Assembly (NCBI GenBank): GCA_019188255.1
Contig: JAETXT010000004.1
Coordinates: 186,001-250,000, forward strand
Direction of reading: 5' to 3'
Length of the DNA stretch: 64,000 nt
DNA from: Verticillium longisporum
Lineage: Eukaryota; Ascomycota; Sordariomycetes; Glomerellales; Plectosphaerellaceae
Below the pieces are notes generated by a model that was given only the letters and a program-made list of their open reading frames with translations, was not told where the DNA came from and searched no databases. Shown piece after piece: positions 20,814-31,632 of this stretch. Each line of letters starts with the position of its first letter. Position 1 is the stretch's first letter. The position numbers and the translations under genes are program-made.

Positions 20814-22025
20814 TCATGCTTTGGTCCTCTTTCTGATGTTTCGGTCAGGCTCTGGGACCTCTGCCGAGTTAATGTAGCGCTGAAGCTGAGCTGGTGTGGC
20901 GACGGGAGGCCAGCCGCGTGTGCCCCATTGGAATGACTTTTTCAACGTAGTCGGATGTTGCTCGGCGAAGGAAGAAGATTCGTAAATCTGCCGGTATTGC
21001 CTCCGGAACTGCCTATTGGACAGGGGTCGGATTCGGCTCTCTAGGTCTCCGCCGTACGGTCCTACTTCTGGCTCGTCGACCAACCTGACATTCGTGACGG
21101 CCCGTGGCCTCTCAACCAAGGATGCGGGCCTGTCAGCATAGGGCGTCCAGTTCCAGCTCTTTTGTGCAGGGTTGATTTCCGGTGTCTTGGAGCGGGCCAA
21201 AGGGCGTCGCGGCAGGGTTGTGTACTGGTCGACAGGTAGGTTTCCAAGGGCGGCCTGGGCCAGAGTATCCCACTCTGCTTTCGCCAGAGGTGGCATGACT
21301 CTGTCAGCCGCGTGTTTCCACCACTTCTCTCTTCGGATGCGCAGTCTCCTCTCTGGCATGGGCTGGCCAAGGATGGTCTTGAGCTTGTCGAGGTCTCGCT
21401 CTGGGTTTAGATTGGTCAGGGGGCTCTTCGACCAGGTTGCAGGTGTGGTGTGGTCTTGGTGACGTTTCTGCGACCGAAGATAGGCGAGCAGGCTTTCGGT
21501 ATCCCAGTGGTCAGGTGTTCGCGGCTTCAGGGGCGGCTCTTTCGTCCTGCTCGCGGAGTTGTCGGTCGTGTTTTTGGCGAGGTCCAGCTTGCTGAGGCGT
21601 GCCTCGAGAGCGGCCGTGTCCGAGGGCGGATCTTGGTGGAGAAGATCGGCCATCAGTTCGCGGCGCCGCTTGCCGAGGCGCCCGAAGGCAAGGCGGAGGA
21701 TGCGCTGCATGCGAGCAACATCGCCGGCGTTGGCGGCACGAAGACGTCGAAGGTGCCTCTCACCTTCCCACAAAGCGGCCTTGGTGCGGCGTCTGGCTTC
21801 GCGGGCGGCTATTTCGAGGGTATCGTTTGTTTTGCCGATCCACTTCACACTTGTAAAGGTGTCTTTCGCAGATCGGAAGCGGTCCCTGATACGATGGTAC
21901 ACGTACGGTCTGCAGAGTTCGGGAAGGTATGAGGCTTCGCGGAGGAGGTGTCGGTAGAGATGTAGAGGAGGTACAGGTCGAGAAAGGGGTATTCGAGACA
22001 TGTTGCAGGTGTCGGGGGAGCTCAA
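20814..22025 (-). CDS. LYR-motif protein, Cup1-like (probably mitochondrial)
   Basis: A single exon of 403 residues. The LYR tripeptide is L23-Y24-R25 in PLHLYRHLLREASYLP, followed by a helix with PYVYHRIRDRFR, as in the Complex1_LYR fold. LYR proteins act in mitochondria as adaptors for iron-sulfur delivery or respiratory-complex assembly through the acyl carrier protein. The long basic remainder, with many Arg and a Trp-rich segment (REKWWKHAADRVMPPLAKAEWDTLAQ), resembles fungal Cup1-like LYR proteins. The start at Met1 was kept; Met9 (22001) is an alternative that shortens a Ser-rich lead. It is divergent from the APSES gene and converges on the GNAT gene. The family call is good; the precise role is inference. 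Confidence 0.75.
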   Translation of the reverse strand: MSSPDTCNMSRIPLSRPVPPLHLYRHLLREASYLPELCRPYVYHRIRDRFRSAKDTFTSVKWIGKTNDTLEIAAREARRRTKAALWEGERHLRRLRAANAGDVARMQRILRLAFGRLGKRRRELMADLLHQDPPSDTAALEARLSKLDLAKNTTDNSASRTKEPPLKPRTPDHWDTESLLAYLRSQKRHQDHTTPATWSKSPLTNLNPERDLDKLKTILGQPMPERRLRIRREKWWKHAADRVMPPLAKAEWDTLAQAALGNLPVDQYTTLPRRPLARSKTPEINPAQKSWNWTPYADRPASLVERPRAVTNVRLVDEPEVGPYGGDLESRIRPLSNRQFRRQYRQIYESSSFAEQHPTTLKKSFQWGTRGWPPVATPAQLQRYINSAEVPEPDRNIRKRTKA

Positions 22026-23183
22026 GGAGCTCGAACTATGTGGCTGAGGTCATCAAAGGTGTCACCAAGACACGTCGTTTGTTCGTAAAGCAGGCAAACC
22101 GATCGATTGTTGAAATGGAGCTTGACATCAAGCTTCGAGATCAAAATGCTGCCACGCTGCATAAGTCTGAAGGCGCACAAGCACAAGCAGCTTGAGTGGG
22201 GTCTCACGCAAGACATTTGTGCACATGCACGTGCCCACTGCAAGCACTTCTGAACGCTGCACCTCAGCACGTCTTGTAGGCAGTAGGTGCCCCTGTAGGG
22301 TCCTGGGTCACCAGGGCACGTCCCTGACGCGAAAGGACACGCCCTCTACACGCTCGAGACACGCAAACTCGCGAAACCGACACGTCCTGGGTTAATTGAA
22401 ATTCCTCTTCTGGCCAAGCTCACGCGTCCAGCTCCATAGTTCCCATCTCCATCCATCCCCCGGTCTACCACATCTACGTCTCGTTTCTCGGCCAGACCCC
22501 GGCTCCAGAGCCCAGAATTGACGACGGCTACGAAACAACCTTGCATCACTTCCTCCCCCTCAGCAACGCCGCCTTCACCGACAGCCTCAACTCACTCCAA
22601 CGCACATCTCCACCCCCGCGCGGCACCCAGCATACTCACGTGCAGACACGCACAGTGGCTCCATGCGCTGATCTTCCACCAAGGGACGATAATGTAGCTG
22701 ACGCCAACCCGGGTACCTTTCCCTTTTCGCCTCGACTCGCATCCGAACTGCTGCCGCGCGACGCACCCGACGATTCCAAGAGGCACCCAGCTTCTTCTGC
22801 TTCCGTTCTCCCTCCTGACGTGCGAATCAATTTCGAGAGACGACTCCCATCCATTCACGACTATATTCTCGACGACAATCCGATTGTCCGCCACCATCTA
22901 CATTACCTATCGCGATATCCCCAATATCCCCAAAACCTCCGCCATCCCTATCCTGCAGCCTCTGACGGCGCTATCCGCTCCTTCTTCCTCCAACTCCCCA
23001 CGCACGTCACACTCGAACCCCCTGGGCTGGGCTTTCGCCCTTCGCGCCCCCCTCACCGCCAATCCCTACAACCATTAGACGCCGCACCCCTCGACCCCCA
23101 TCTGCGCAACGTCGCGACCGGCCCTATCTTCGTAATTGGCATTTTCCACCGACACCACGCGGCTGGTCTTGTCTTCATTCACG
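22026..23183. promoter_or_regulatory. Divergent promoter and long leader of the APSES gene
   Basis: 1158 bp between the start codons of the LYR and APSES genes. Between 22328 and 22427 it carries two CGCGAAA boxes (22328-22334 and 22370-22376, SCB-like) and one ACGCGT (22422-22427, an MluI cell-cycle box), sites known to bind Swi4/Mbp1-class proteins in yeasts. A CACGTG lies near 22639. From about 22840 the plus strand is C-rich, as in long fungal 5' leaders. An open frame of 276 codons (22541-23371) crosses the region out of phase with the gene and is not believed. Confidence 0.55.
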
Positions 23184-25791
23184 ATGCAGGCAGCATCTCA
23201 ATCAAGACCCTCCTCACAGCAATCCTTCACCATGAGCCAACAATCCCAGCCGGGCTTGGCATCATCAGGGTACCGCCCTTACGACGGTGGCTCCAAGATG
23301 GCCGCGGCCGACCACCAGATCTACTCTGTATGTCTCCTCGCAAGAACCCTCCCTTTGTGTCCCCATCCTGAATCGCGGGCCTTTTTTTTCTTTAAGTCAC
23401 TAACATCTACGGAAGGCCGTCTACTCCGGCGTCGACGTATACGAAATGGAGGTCCAAGGTGTTGCCGTAATGCGCCGGCGCAACGACAGCTGGCTCAATG
23501 CCACCCAGATTCTCAAGGTCGCCGGCGTCGAAAAGGGAAAGCGCACCAAGATTCTCGAGAAAGAGATTCAGACCGGCGAGCACGAAAAGGTCCAGGGCGG
23601 CTACGGCAAATACCAGGGTACATGGATCAAGTTTGAGCGAGCCGTCGAGGTCTGTCGCCAATATGGCGTCGAGGAGATTCTTCGTCCTCTACTGACCTAC
23701 GACATGGGCCAGGACGGCGGTATCGCGGGTCGCGGCGACATCAACACGCCGACAAAGGAGCAGGCCATGGCCGCCCAGCGCAAGCGCATGTACAACCTCG
23801 GCAACGAGGCCAGGGGCAACGGTCTCAGCGGCACCTTCTTCAAGAACATTTCCAGCACCGCATCGCATGCCGTGGCTGCTATCAGCAAAGCACGCTTCGA
23901 ATCGCCGGGGCCCAGGAGTCGCAATGGCCCGACACGCGCCCCGAGTTTTAGTCGCCAGAGCTCAATGCAGAACGCTGACGATTTCCCCGGCAACTCGCAA
24001 CAGAGCCTCGCCTCGGATTATGGCCAGCAGGCGAACTCGCAAATGTCGTCCCAGCAGACACAGCCTTTTTCCGAACCGAGCGCAGAGCCGCCAAGGAAGC
24101 GACAGCGAGTCACAATGACCCCGGCCGACAGCTTTGGCTACACACATTCCAACATGGACATGCTTCAAGAGAACTTTCCCGGCTCACCAACAGAACCCAA
24201 CGAGTCCTTCATCTACTCACAAGCCGTCAGCAATGCGCAACCACACGACGGCTACAGCCCCTTGTCACCTCTACCTTTTGAGGTCTCCCCCGATGCCGAA
24301 CAAAAACGAAGCATGCTCATGGGTCTCTTTATGGATGCGGCCGCATCTGACCAGAACAAGCATGAAATGCTACGATCCTTTACCCCGGCCGAGCTTGACA
24401 TGCCCATCGACCAGCAGTGCCACACTGCTTTGCATTGGGCAGCCACCCTTTCTCGCATGCATCTCCTGAAGACATTGTTGAGCTACGGCGCTAGCCCTTT
24501 CCGCGTGAACGCAGCAGGCGAGACGGCTCTGATGCGGGCCTGTGTCGTGACGAATTCGATGGACCTCGGATCGTTCCCCGACTTGCTCGAGGTTCTCGGT
24601 TCGACCATTGAGGTTCGGGACGCAAAGGGACGCACTGCGCTACACCACATCGCCATGACGAGCGCCGTCAAGGGACGAAACGCAGCCAGCCGCTACTATC
24701 TCGAGAGCTTGCTGGAATGGGTCGTACGCCAAGGCAGCCAAGGCAGGGCAACGCTTTCAGACGCCGCAGCCAAGGGCCGCGATGCCGAAGGTGGTACGTC
24801 GAGCTCGCAGTCTCAGCAGCAAAAGATGGGCATCGGCCGCTTCATGATGGAGGTTGTCAACGTGCAAGACAACTCGGGCGACACGGCTCTGAATATTGCG
24901 GCACGCATCGGCAACAGAAGCATCATCTCTCAACTCCTTGAAGTTCACGCGGATCCACACATCGCTAACAAGGCTGGTCTACGGCCTCTCGACTTTGGCA
25001 TCGGTGGTGACGCCGCAGAAGACAATGTCAACGGTACGAATGGCAACGCTACTACGGAAAAGAACGGCACTGCGCCCAGCAGTCAGAAGTCCCGCGAGAG
25101 CAGTGATGAGATCATCTCCTGTGAGTGCCCTACCCTGATCTAGACCTGTGAGGGTCAAGACTAATTCATTCCAGCAATAACACATCTCCTTCATGAAACC
25201 TCGACCACATTTCAAGCGGAGATCAAGTCCAAGCAGGCCAGTATCGACTCCCTCCATGCGGTCCTCCGCACCTCGACGACTCAACTCGCCGACGCGCGCC
25301 GCACCCTCGAGACCCTCCAGCAGACGCATAAGAAGCAGCAGCTCGCTCGTCAAAAGGTCGCCAACCTGTCACACGCACGCGAGGATGAGCAGGTCCGTCT
25401 CATGCAAGAGCAAAAACGCCAGGGCCGTCCCGACGCCCTCGCATCCGGAGCATGGGAGACAGAGCTGGCCGCCGTTCTCGAAGCCGCCAGCGAGAGCGGC
25501 GCTGATGGCGCTGCTGGCCTTCTGCCACCCGGTGCGACGCTCAAGGCGCGATCCAAGGCCGTGGAGAACCGCCGAGACGGGCTGCGGAAGATGGCCCTTG
25601 CGTTGAAGGGGCGGAGTCGAGACGTCGAAGTCAAGTATCGCCGCGTCGTAGCCATGTGCACGGGCGTGCCCGAAGGCGAGGTGGACGCCATGGTCGACGG
25701 GCTGCTGAGGGCCGTCGAGAGCGAAAAGGGCGAGCTCGAAATTGGGCGGGTCAGGAGGTTCCTCGGCGGTGTCGAGAACGGTGTGTCCTAG
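23184..25791 (+). CDS. APSES (KilA-N) and ankyrin cell-cycle transcription factor, SBF/MBF DNA-binding subunit type
   Basis: Three exons, 23184-23327, 23416-25120 and 25175-25791, give 821 residues. The APSES DNA-binding domain begins at residue 49 (AVYSGVDVYE) and runs to about 150, with MRRRNDSWLNATQILK, KILEKEIQ and EKVQGGYGKYQGTWI. Ankyrin repeats follow at about 350-560 (TALHWAATL, GETALMRAC, GRTALHHIA, GDTALNIAARIG). The last exon encodes a long coiled coil and a helical C-terminus that in this family binds Swi6. It is the DNA-binding subunit of an SBF/MBF-like complex driving G1/S genes in the nucleus. The DBD looks closer to Swi4/Res than to classic Mbp1; I cannot decide by eye. Introns are 88 and 54 nt. 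Met at 23184 is the first in-frame Met fitting exon 1; a start at 23136 (16 codons earlier) is possible. Confidence 0.88.
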
Positions 25792-26822
25792 AAGGCCCCC
25801 AAGACCGAGACGGCCGACGTCGTGGAGTGGAAGGACCTGGTGAAGCAGCCACGGCCAATGATGCCCTCCAGCCTAGGACGAAAGACGACGGCGTGAACGT
25901 ATATACGCCTTGCGTGAAAGGCGGCTTGGCAATGTATCTTTTTGATTTTTCTTTCCGGCGGCGTTTTGGATGGATCATTGGGCGGAAAGCACGTCCAAGA
26001 CGGGTGGATGAGTCCCTTTTTGTTTTTTATGATACCTATCGGTAGATGCCTATGTGGTGATCTTGGTGAATGCACTGTTTCATTCCATGACGCAGTTTGC
26101 TACTGGTCCCGTTGCTGCTCGACTTGAAACCGTTCAGTGCTACGTTCCTCCCTGTGCAAGCAATGAGACGTCGTTCCTTTAAGCGTTAATCAATCTATCC
26201 ACCAGACGTCATGAAGCCACGCACCAGTACCGGCAGAATTGTCAGAACTGCCCACTTGGCCCTCGTAGAGCGATTCTACAGCTCTCAAACATGTTCCCTA
26301 TCGTAAACCCAGAGCTATATTCTATATTCGATTTTCTTATTTAAGATGCCAAAAGGTCTATTAGTTACGCGCATGGCCTCACGTCTTCCCATCAAAGATG
26401 TGATGGGTGGTGGAGGGTTCATTCCGTCGGCGACTGCCATCCCTGTCAAGGAGATATGCTGACGACCCCGTTTCCAGCCAGGCACAAGCTTTTTCAAGGA
26501 CTGTAACAGCACCACAAGAACCATCGCGCCGCATTATGTATAGTACGCCAGTGGCCAACGCTGCGTGACTACAGTGCAGAAACTTAGACACTTCACATGC
26601 AAGATGTAAACATGACTGCAACCGAGCCTGAGCTTCAGAGATTGACGCGCATTGTTGAATACATCACTATTGGAACACTATCCTAACTCCTGCTTCAACC
26701 AACTGCAAGTAGTCAAAAAAGAAACGGGACCGGCTCCTCGACGCCTTGCAATGCTATAAACACGAATCATAAAACGTCACGCTCCCTCCCTTCGAGTCTC
26801 AAAGCTTCCGGCGCGTCACCCC
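25792..26822. other. Intergenic between converging genes
   Basis: About 1 kb between the stop codons of the APSES and FYVE genes. No gene supported; short open frames only. Confidence 0.55.
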
Positions 26823-28957
26823 TCAGGCAGCAATGCCACCAGCATAAAGCCCTTGCCACCTCTCCTCCACATCTCCAACCCGGCTCCTCACGTCCTCAAT
26901 CTCCGAATCCAACTCCTCAATGTTGCGCGTCAGGGCGCTGACCTCCTCGAACCGCCTCGATCCCCTGGCATTGTCGATCATCTCCTTGACCATGAACCGC
27001 TGCTCCTCGAGCACGACTAGCCTCTCGCGCAGATCCTTCTCTTCCGTTTCGAGGGCCGAGACCTGCGTGCTCGCCTCGCTGCCGGCCTGACTGCCCGTCT
27101 CCGGCGTGGTCGGCCTCCCCGTTGCGCAACGGCGAGGAAGAGGAGAGCTGGCGCAGCGACGACGATGATCCGTTCAGATTCTGTTGCTGCAGTGTCAAGA
27201 GGCGAGACTGCGAGCTCTGGGAGGAGCGAGAGCGAAGGATCTGCGGGACTGATTTCAGGGTGAGCATGTGCGTGTGCAAAAAGGCCGACGCCGCGGCGTA
27301 GATTGCGTTTTGGAGCCGAAGCTGCATCTTGGAGGTTGTTTTGAGGTCGCGAAGGCGGCGTGCGGCCGTGTCATATTTCGTAAACGCGTCGGTGAGACGC
27401 TTGCGGATCTTGGAGGCCTCCTGGATCTGCGCGTGTGTCGGGGGCGGGTGTTCGCCCGAGGCGTTGCTTCCTTCGGGTTGCAGTGCGAGAAGTGTCCGTT
27501 GGAAAATGGGCATGATCTGACGAATGCCGCGCTCGAACTGCCGAAGAGTCTCGTAAGCGCGTTGATCGGGCGGTTTGGACGCCAGGGCTGCATCAAAGTC
27601 GCGTTTCGAGAAGATGGTGTGGTTGCAGTCGCGACACATGCGGACATCGATGCTGAGCTGATCGGTAGCGGCTGATAGCTTTTCTGTGGCAGATTTCAAA
27701 TCTAAAATCAAGTCAGTTCATCTTGCTCGGCTCGGTAGCATACACGGGGGGACATACGACTTGCCACGTTCAGCCCGACCAGTGTTGAGCAGCCTGTCTG
27801 GGGATCAGCGCAAACAACCCGGCCGCAAATCCGGCAGTGGTGCCTCCTGAATGTCCACGACCCGAAATCCTGTTGACAGAATGGACAACTCGGCACCGAC
27901 GCATCATCCTCCCAGGTCACCACTGTTTGTTCAAGCAACTTTCTTGGGTTCCTCTGCCCTGTCAAGCTGGCCACCGATAACGCGCCGTTGTTTGTGGCCA
28001 CTTCTTCTGGCGGATTGGCGAGCAATGTCGTTAGCTTTGTCAGCCGTTTTTCCAGCCTGGCGACCTCCAAGTTCTGCCTCTCGACTCTCTTCCGCCGGAG
28101 TTCCGTGAATGCGCTTGTGTGGTCGATGAGAAGGCCGTTGTGGTCGTTGTATCCCTCGCGCGACTTGTAGCAAGTCTCACAAACTCTTGCCCAGTACCCT
28201 CGCACGGGTTCGTGCTTTGCAGCTCTCGAGAGCTTCATCTGATACATTGTGTGTTCTTCGCAAAATAAGCGTCCGCAGTGTCGGCAGTTGATGCTCCCGT
28301 TGACGGCTCCAAGGTTCTTGCCACAAAGCGGGTCGGTGCAACGGTCGTTCATGGTCTGGCGCTGCCAATGCGATCTTGTAATGAGCTCATCGGGATCGAT
28401 CGGCTGCTCAACCTGCGTCCGGGGGCCGGCGACGGAAGAGACGGGAAGGGTTTCGTTGGATTCGAAGACCTCGAGGCCGCGCAGCTTTTGGTTGATGATG
28501 GATAGAGGCTGAAATCGCTTCGCCTTGGTGACCTGCTTGTCGAACCATGTTCTGACTTCATCCTGCTCGACCTCGGCCAGCTCCTGGTGTGCGTCGTCGA
28601 TGTGTCGATTCAGCTGCAGCAATGTCATCTGGCATCCGGTCAGCGCGTCCGAGTCGGAGGTTTCACGTAGCCGAGGCGTACCATTTCCTCCTCACATATC
28701 GGGCAGACCAGCTTGGAGCTATTGTCCCCCGATTTTGAAGGCCCGCCAAGGCTGATGTTGGACGTCAGGTCCTGTGCGGCAAAGTCGGGAGCGGGGCTGG
28801 AAACAGGCGGCGAGGTGGACGCCGATGTGATGGAAACGGTGCTCTCCGAGGGCGCGAAGGGGCTCGAGGCACGCTGGCGGACGGCGGAGGCTGTGGGCGG
28901 CGCCAGACCTTTGCCGCTGCCCAGGACGCGGCCGCCTCCCAGCTTTCGGCCGGACAT
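26823..28957 (-). CDS. PEP7: FYVE zinc-finger endosomal tether, Pep7/Vac1 (rabenosyn-5) homologue, with a one-base frame break
   Basis: Three exons on the minus strand, 28957-28682, 28628-27758 and 27701-26823. An N-terminal C2H2 finger is split by intron 1 (C85, C88, H101, H106; CPICEEEM then HIDDAH). A FYVE domain starts near residue 340 with CPFC and the phosphoinositide-binding RRHHCR, and ends with MCRDCNHTIF. A helical Rab-binding tail follows. Pep7/Vac1 binds PI3P and Rab5/Vps21 on endosomes and tethers Golgi vesicles bound for the vacuole. In exon 3 the frame must shift near 27117-27120, where the minus strand has GGGG and three G would keep frame; beyond it the other frame gives a convincing coiled coil (LETEEKDLRERL ... 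IEELDSEIEDVRSRV) to the stop. A 40-nt intron here is the alternative but is unusually short. Corrected length is about 674 residues. Confidence 0.83.
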
Positions 28958-29738
28958 GGCGAAGACTGGGGAGAGGCTGGCCGTGATATCGTGCTAGGAG
29001 GTCATGAGGCACTGCTGATTGTGTCTGACGGCGGCTTCGGAAGAGTGCGTGGTTGTCTTTGCCCCAGCTCAATCAGTCGGTAGCAACGGGAGGCGAAGAG
29101 GCTTATTGGGTGGATATATGTCGTAGTTGCGAAGCTGGCCTGTCGGTGACAAACAAGGACGACCAGGCGGGGCTGTCGATGGAGAGCACTCGTGGTCTCT
29201 CGGGGGCTTGGCTACGATGGCCTCTCCACCAGTTGGGCTGCCTGCCGAGCTGTGGGTTCTTGGCTGGAGAGTGTGGGTCTGAGGGGTAGAATCGTTTTAG
29301 TGCATAATGGCCTTGACAATCCTCCTTCCGCATACTGAACCCCTCCAGCCAGTTGTTCACTGCATTTCCTGCGCCTCATCCATGTTGCAGAACAATGTTC
29401 GAGGTTTCACGTGGCCATTAATGAGGCTGGCTTCGTTGAGTTGACTTCAGTGCATACAATTTACAAACGCCATGTTTTGACTGCTCCGCCATGCTGCCCA
29501 AGCGTTCCTTCATTTCTTTGCAGTGTCTGCCAGCATGCCTCGCGTTTGTTACTTATAGTATGCGCCGAGAACAAACGGTGTTCCAACAGTGATAGTCTAC
29601 GATGTTTGATCGCCAAAGCCATTCTCCCTTCTATTTTCTTTAAAGTTGTACGTGTATAACGCCTTTCCCAGCTCCTGACTCCTACACAGCTGTACTGGCA
29701 CCGCAGCGCGTCTAGAAGCAATTCTTACTTTCATCCCA
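28958..29738. other. Intergenic, FYVE gene promoter and MET8 3' flank
   Basis: No coding region is supported in these 781 bp. The part next to 28958 is expected to hold the FYVE gene promoter; no clear TATA box is seen. Confidence 0.5.
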
Positions 29739-30634
29739 TCACACTCCGACGCAGAAGCCAAACGATCCGTCGAATATGTCGGTTTTGGATGGCTCAGGAT
29801 GGCGCCGCATGGCCTGGAGATCATCCACTGTAGGGACCTTGTTGTCCGCATAGTACGTAAGTAGGTTCTCCATGTCCTCATCTGTGAAATCGCAGATTTC
29901 TTCCCAGCCATAGGCATTGCTAACTTTGATCATCCTGGCAGCTGTTAGACGGACCATCGTAAGGGGCAAGGCACCACATACCATCCCATCCTCTTCGGGC
30001 TCGCCTCCGGGTTCGGGGCAATCTTTCTCAGCTTCTGACGCAGCTGCCCGATCGCCTCAATGGCATTGCCTGCATTCTTGGGCAAAGATTTCGCAATATG
30101 CTTCCGAATAATGGCGGCCAACCTAGGGCCCTTGCCGTTCGTGCTGACCATGATCTGGAGGGGCCCGTCGCGGTGGACACTGCCGAAGTAAAAGTCGCAT
30201 TCAGGTGGGACATCTGCAATATTGGCGGGGATCTTGCGCTCCTTGCAGAGCTTCCAGATCACAGTCGATGCTGCAGGGTCGTCGATGGCCGTCATGACCA
30301 TATCGGCTCCATCAAGGTCGCTGGGTTCGAATACGCGGTCGATGTGGGTGACTTGGCCTTGCTCGACGCGGTAGGCTACTTCGGGGTTGAGGCCCGAGGC
30401 AGGGCATACCAATGTGACTTTGGCATCGGCGTTCAGGACGTTGAGGATGCGTCCTGCGGCGACCTGACAAGGACCATCATGTTAGCAGGGTGATAAGCCC
30501 ATACGCTGGTTGGATGGGGGGGGTGGGCGCACCTCGCCGCCGCCGACAACGAGGACATTCTTGTTCTTGACCTGCCAGGCAAGGATCAGACTACCGCCGC
30601 CCTGTACTTCGGGGAACTTTGTCGATGCGGCCAT
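29739..30634 (-). CDS. MET8: Siroheme synthase Met8 (precorrin-2 dehydrogenase / sirohydrochlorin ferrochelatase)
   Basis: Three exons on the minus strand, 30634-30533, 30463-29982 and 29934-29739, give 259 residues; introns of 69 and 47 nt keep frame. An N-terminal Rossmann loop is VLVVGGGEVAAGR, spliced across intron 1. The central NIADVPPECDFYFGSV segment and ISTNGKGP-like loop (MVSTNGKGPRLAAIIR) are the hallmarks of the CysG-B/Met8 family, which oxidises precorrin-2 with NAD and inserts iron to make siroheme for sulfite and nitrite reductase. The helical C-terminal domain (FTDEDMENLLTYY) ends the protein, close to the length of yeast Met8. Cytosolic. Intron 1 contains an eight-base G run. 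The call is firm from the motifs in order. Confidence 0.92.
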
Positions 30635-31632
30635 CGTATGGTGTTGCGTGGGCGATCGCAAGAGCGGCCCAAATTTTGGACCGCCGAACGAGGCCGCTTT
30701 TCGGGGCGGCACTCAGAGCACCCCGATAAAGAGCTGCGTCATGCCGCATAGAAATGTTATGTCATCTGTCACGTGCTGTTGAACCCCACCTTAGGTAAGG
30801 TAGCTCGCGCGTGGAGAAGCGACCTAACCTCTCACGACTTGACCCTTTGAGGATATCACATGAATATCATTGAATGACTTGGGGGATGCTTCTGTTGCAA
30901 GCGCTTTCCCAGTATATACCTCAATTCTGGGGTCTAATTATTGAAGGAGAACTCGCGACAGCAATCTTTGACCTACATCCATTGAGATGGTTTCCCTCGG
31001 AGACATCTATGGTGACGAACCTCCCACGAGTCTGGTGTGTTGAAGCTACGCGCATTGTCTCCCTGTCACCCTTCTTACATTAATGGAGCCGACTGCTACG
31101 GGACTGAATTACAGTAACGTCTTTCCCGTCCTGGACACGCCGCGACTCGGTTATATTTTACTCAACACTTGTTCCAGCACCTCCTCGCTCAGCTCATGTA
31201 ACCAACCGCTCACCCCCGTGCGTGATCAAATCGTACGTGGCCTCCAATGCTACTGTCCTGCAAGGCCCTGACCTTCGCTGCATCCTCATCTCGTCACCGT
31301 CACACTCGGCAGTTCCTTCACACCGGTGATTTCCTTGGCTGTGACGGTCAACCACCTGCGTGGGATGTAACCAGGGTTCACGATGTCAGAGATAAATAAT
31401 GTCGGGCTAGTCTTGCCGATCGCGTCGGACCGAAGGCACCTATGCCGAGCTCCTGCGCCAGCCTGCCTCTGCCATGCACTTAACAATGGCCTTATGGCGT
31501 TAGCGCGGCGAATGTCAGCTCATTTGCGTGGAATAGAGTTCGATTGCCGTAAACTCAATCCATCAATTGCTGTCGATCACTAAGCGACGTGAATTGCACG
31601 CTTCGTGATACAACACCTCCGACACTACTGAC
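30635..31632. other. Intergenic, MET8 promoter side
   Basis: About 1 kb without a supported gene. The sequence next to 30635 is GC-rich and should hold the MET8 promoter; the rest is AT-richer and flanks the 3' end of the large gene. Confidence 0.5.

Noticed and set aside
22541..23371. A 276-codon plus-strand frame upstream of and overlapping the APSES gene
   Set aside because: Pro/Arg/His-rich without a domain and out of phase with the APSES exon 1; best read as a C-rich untranslated leader.
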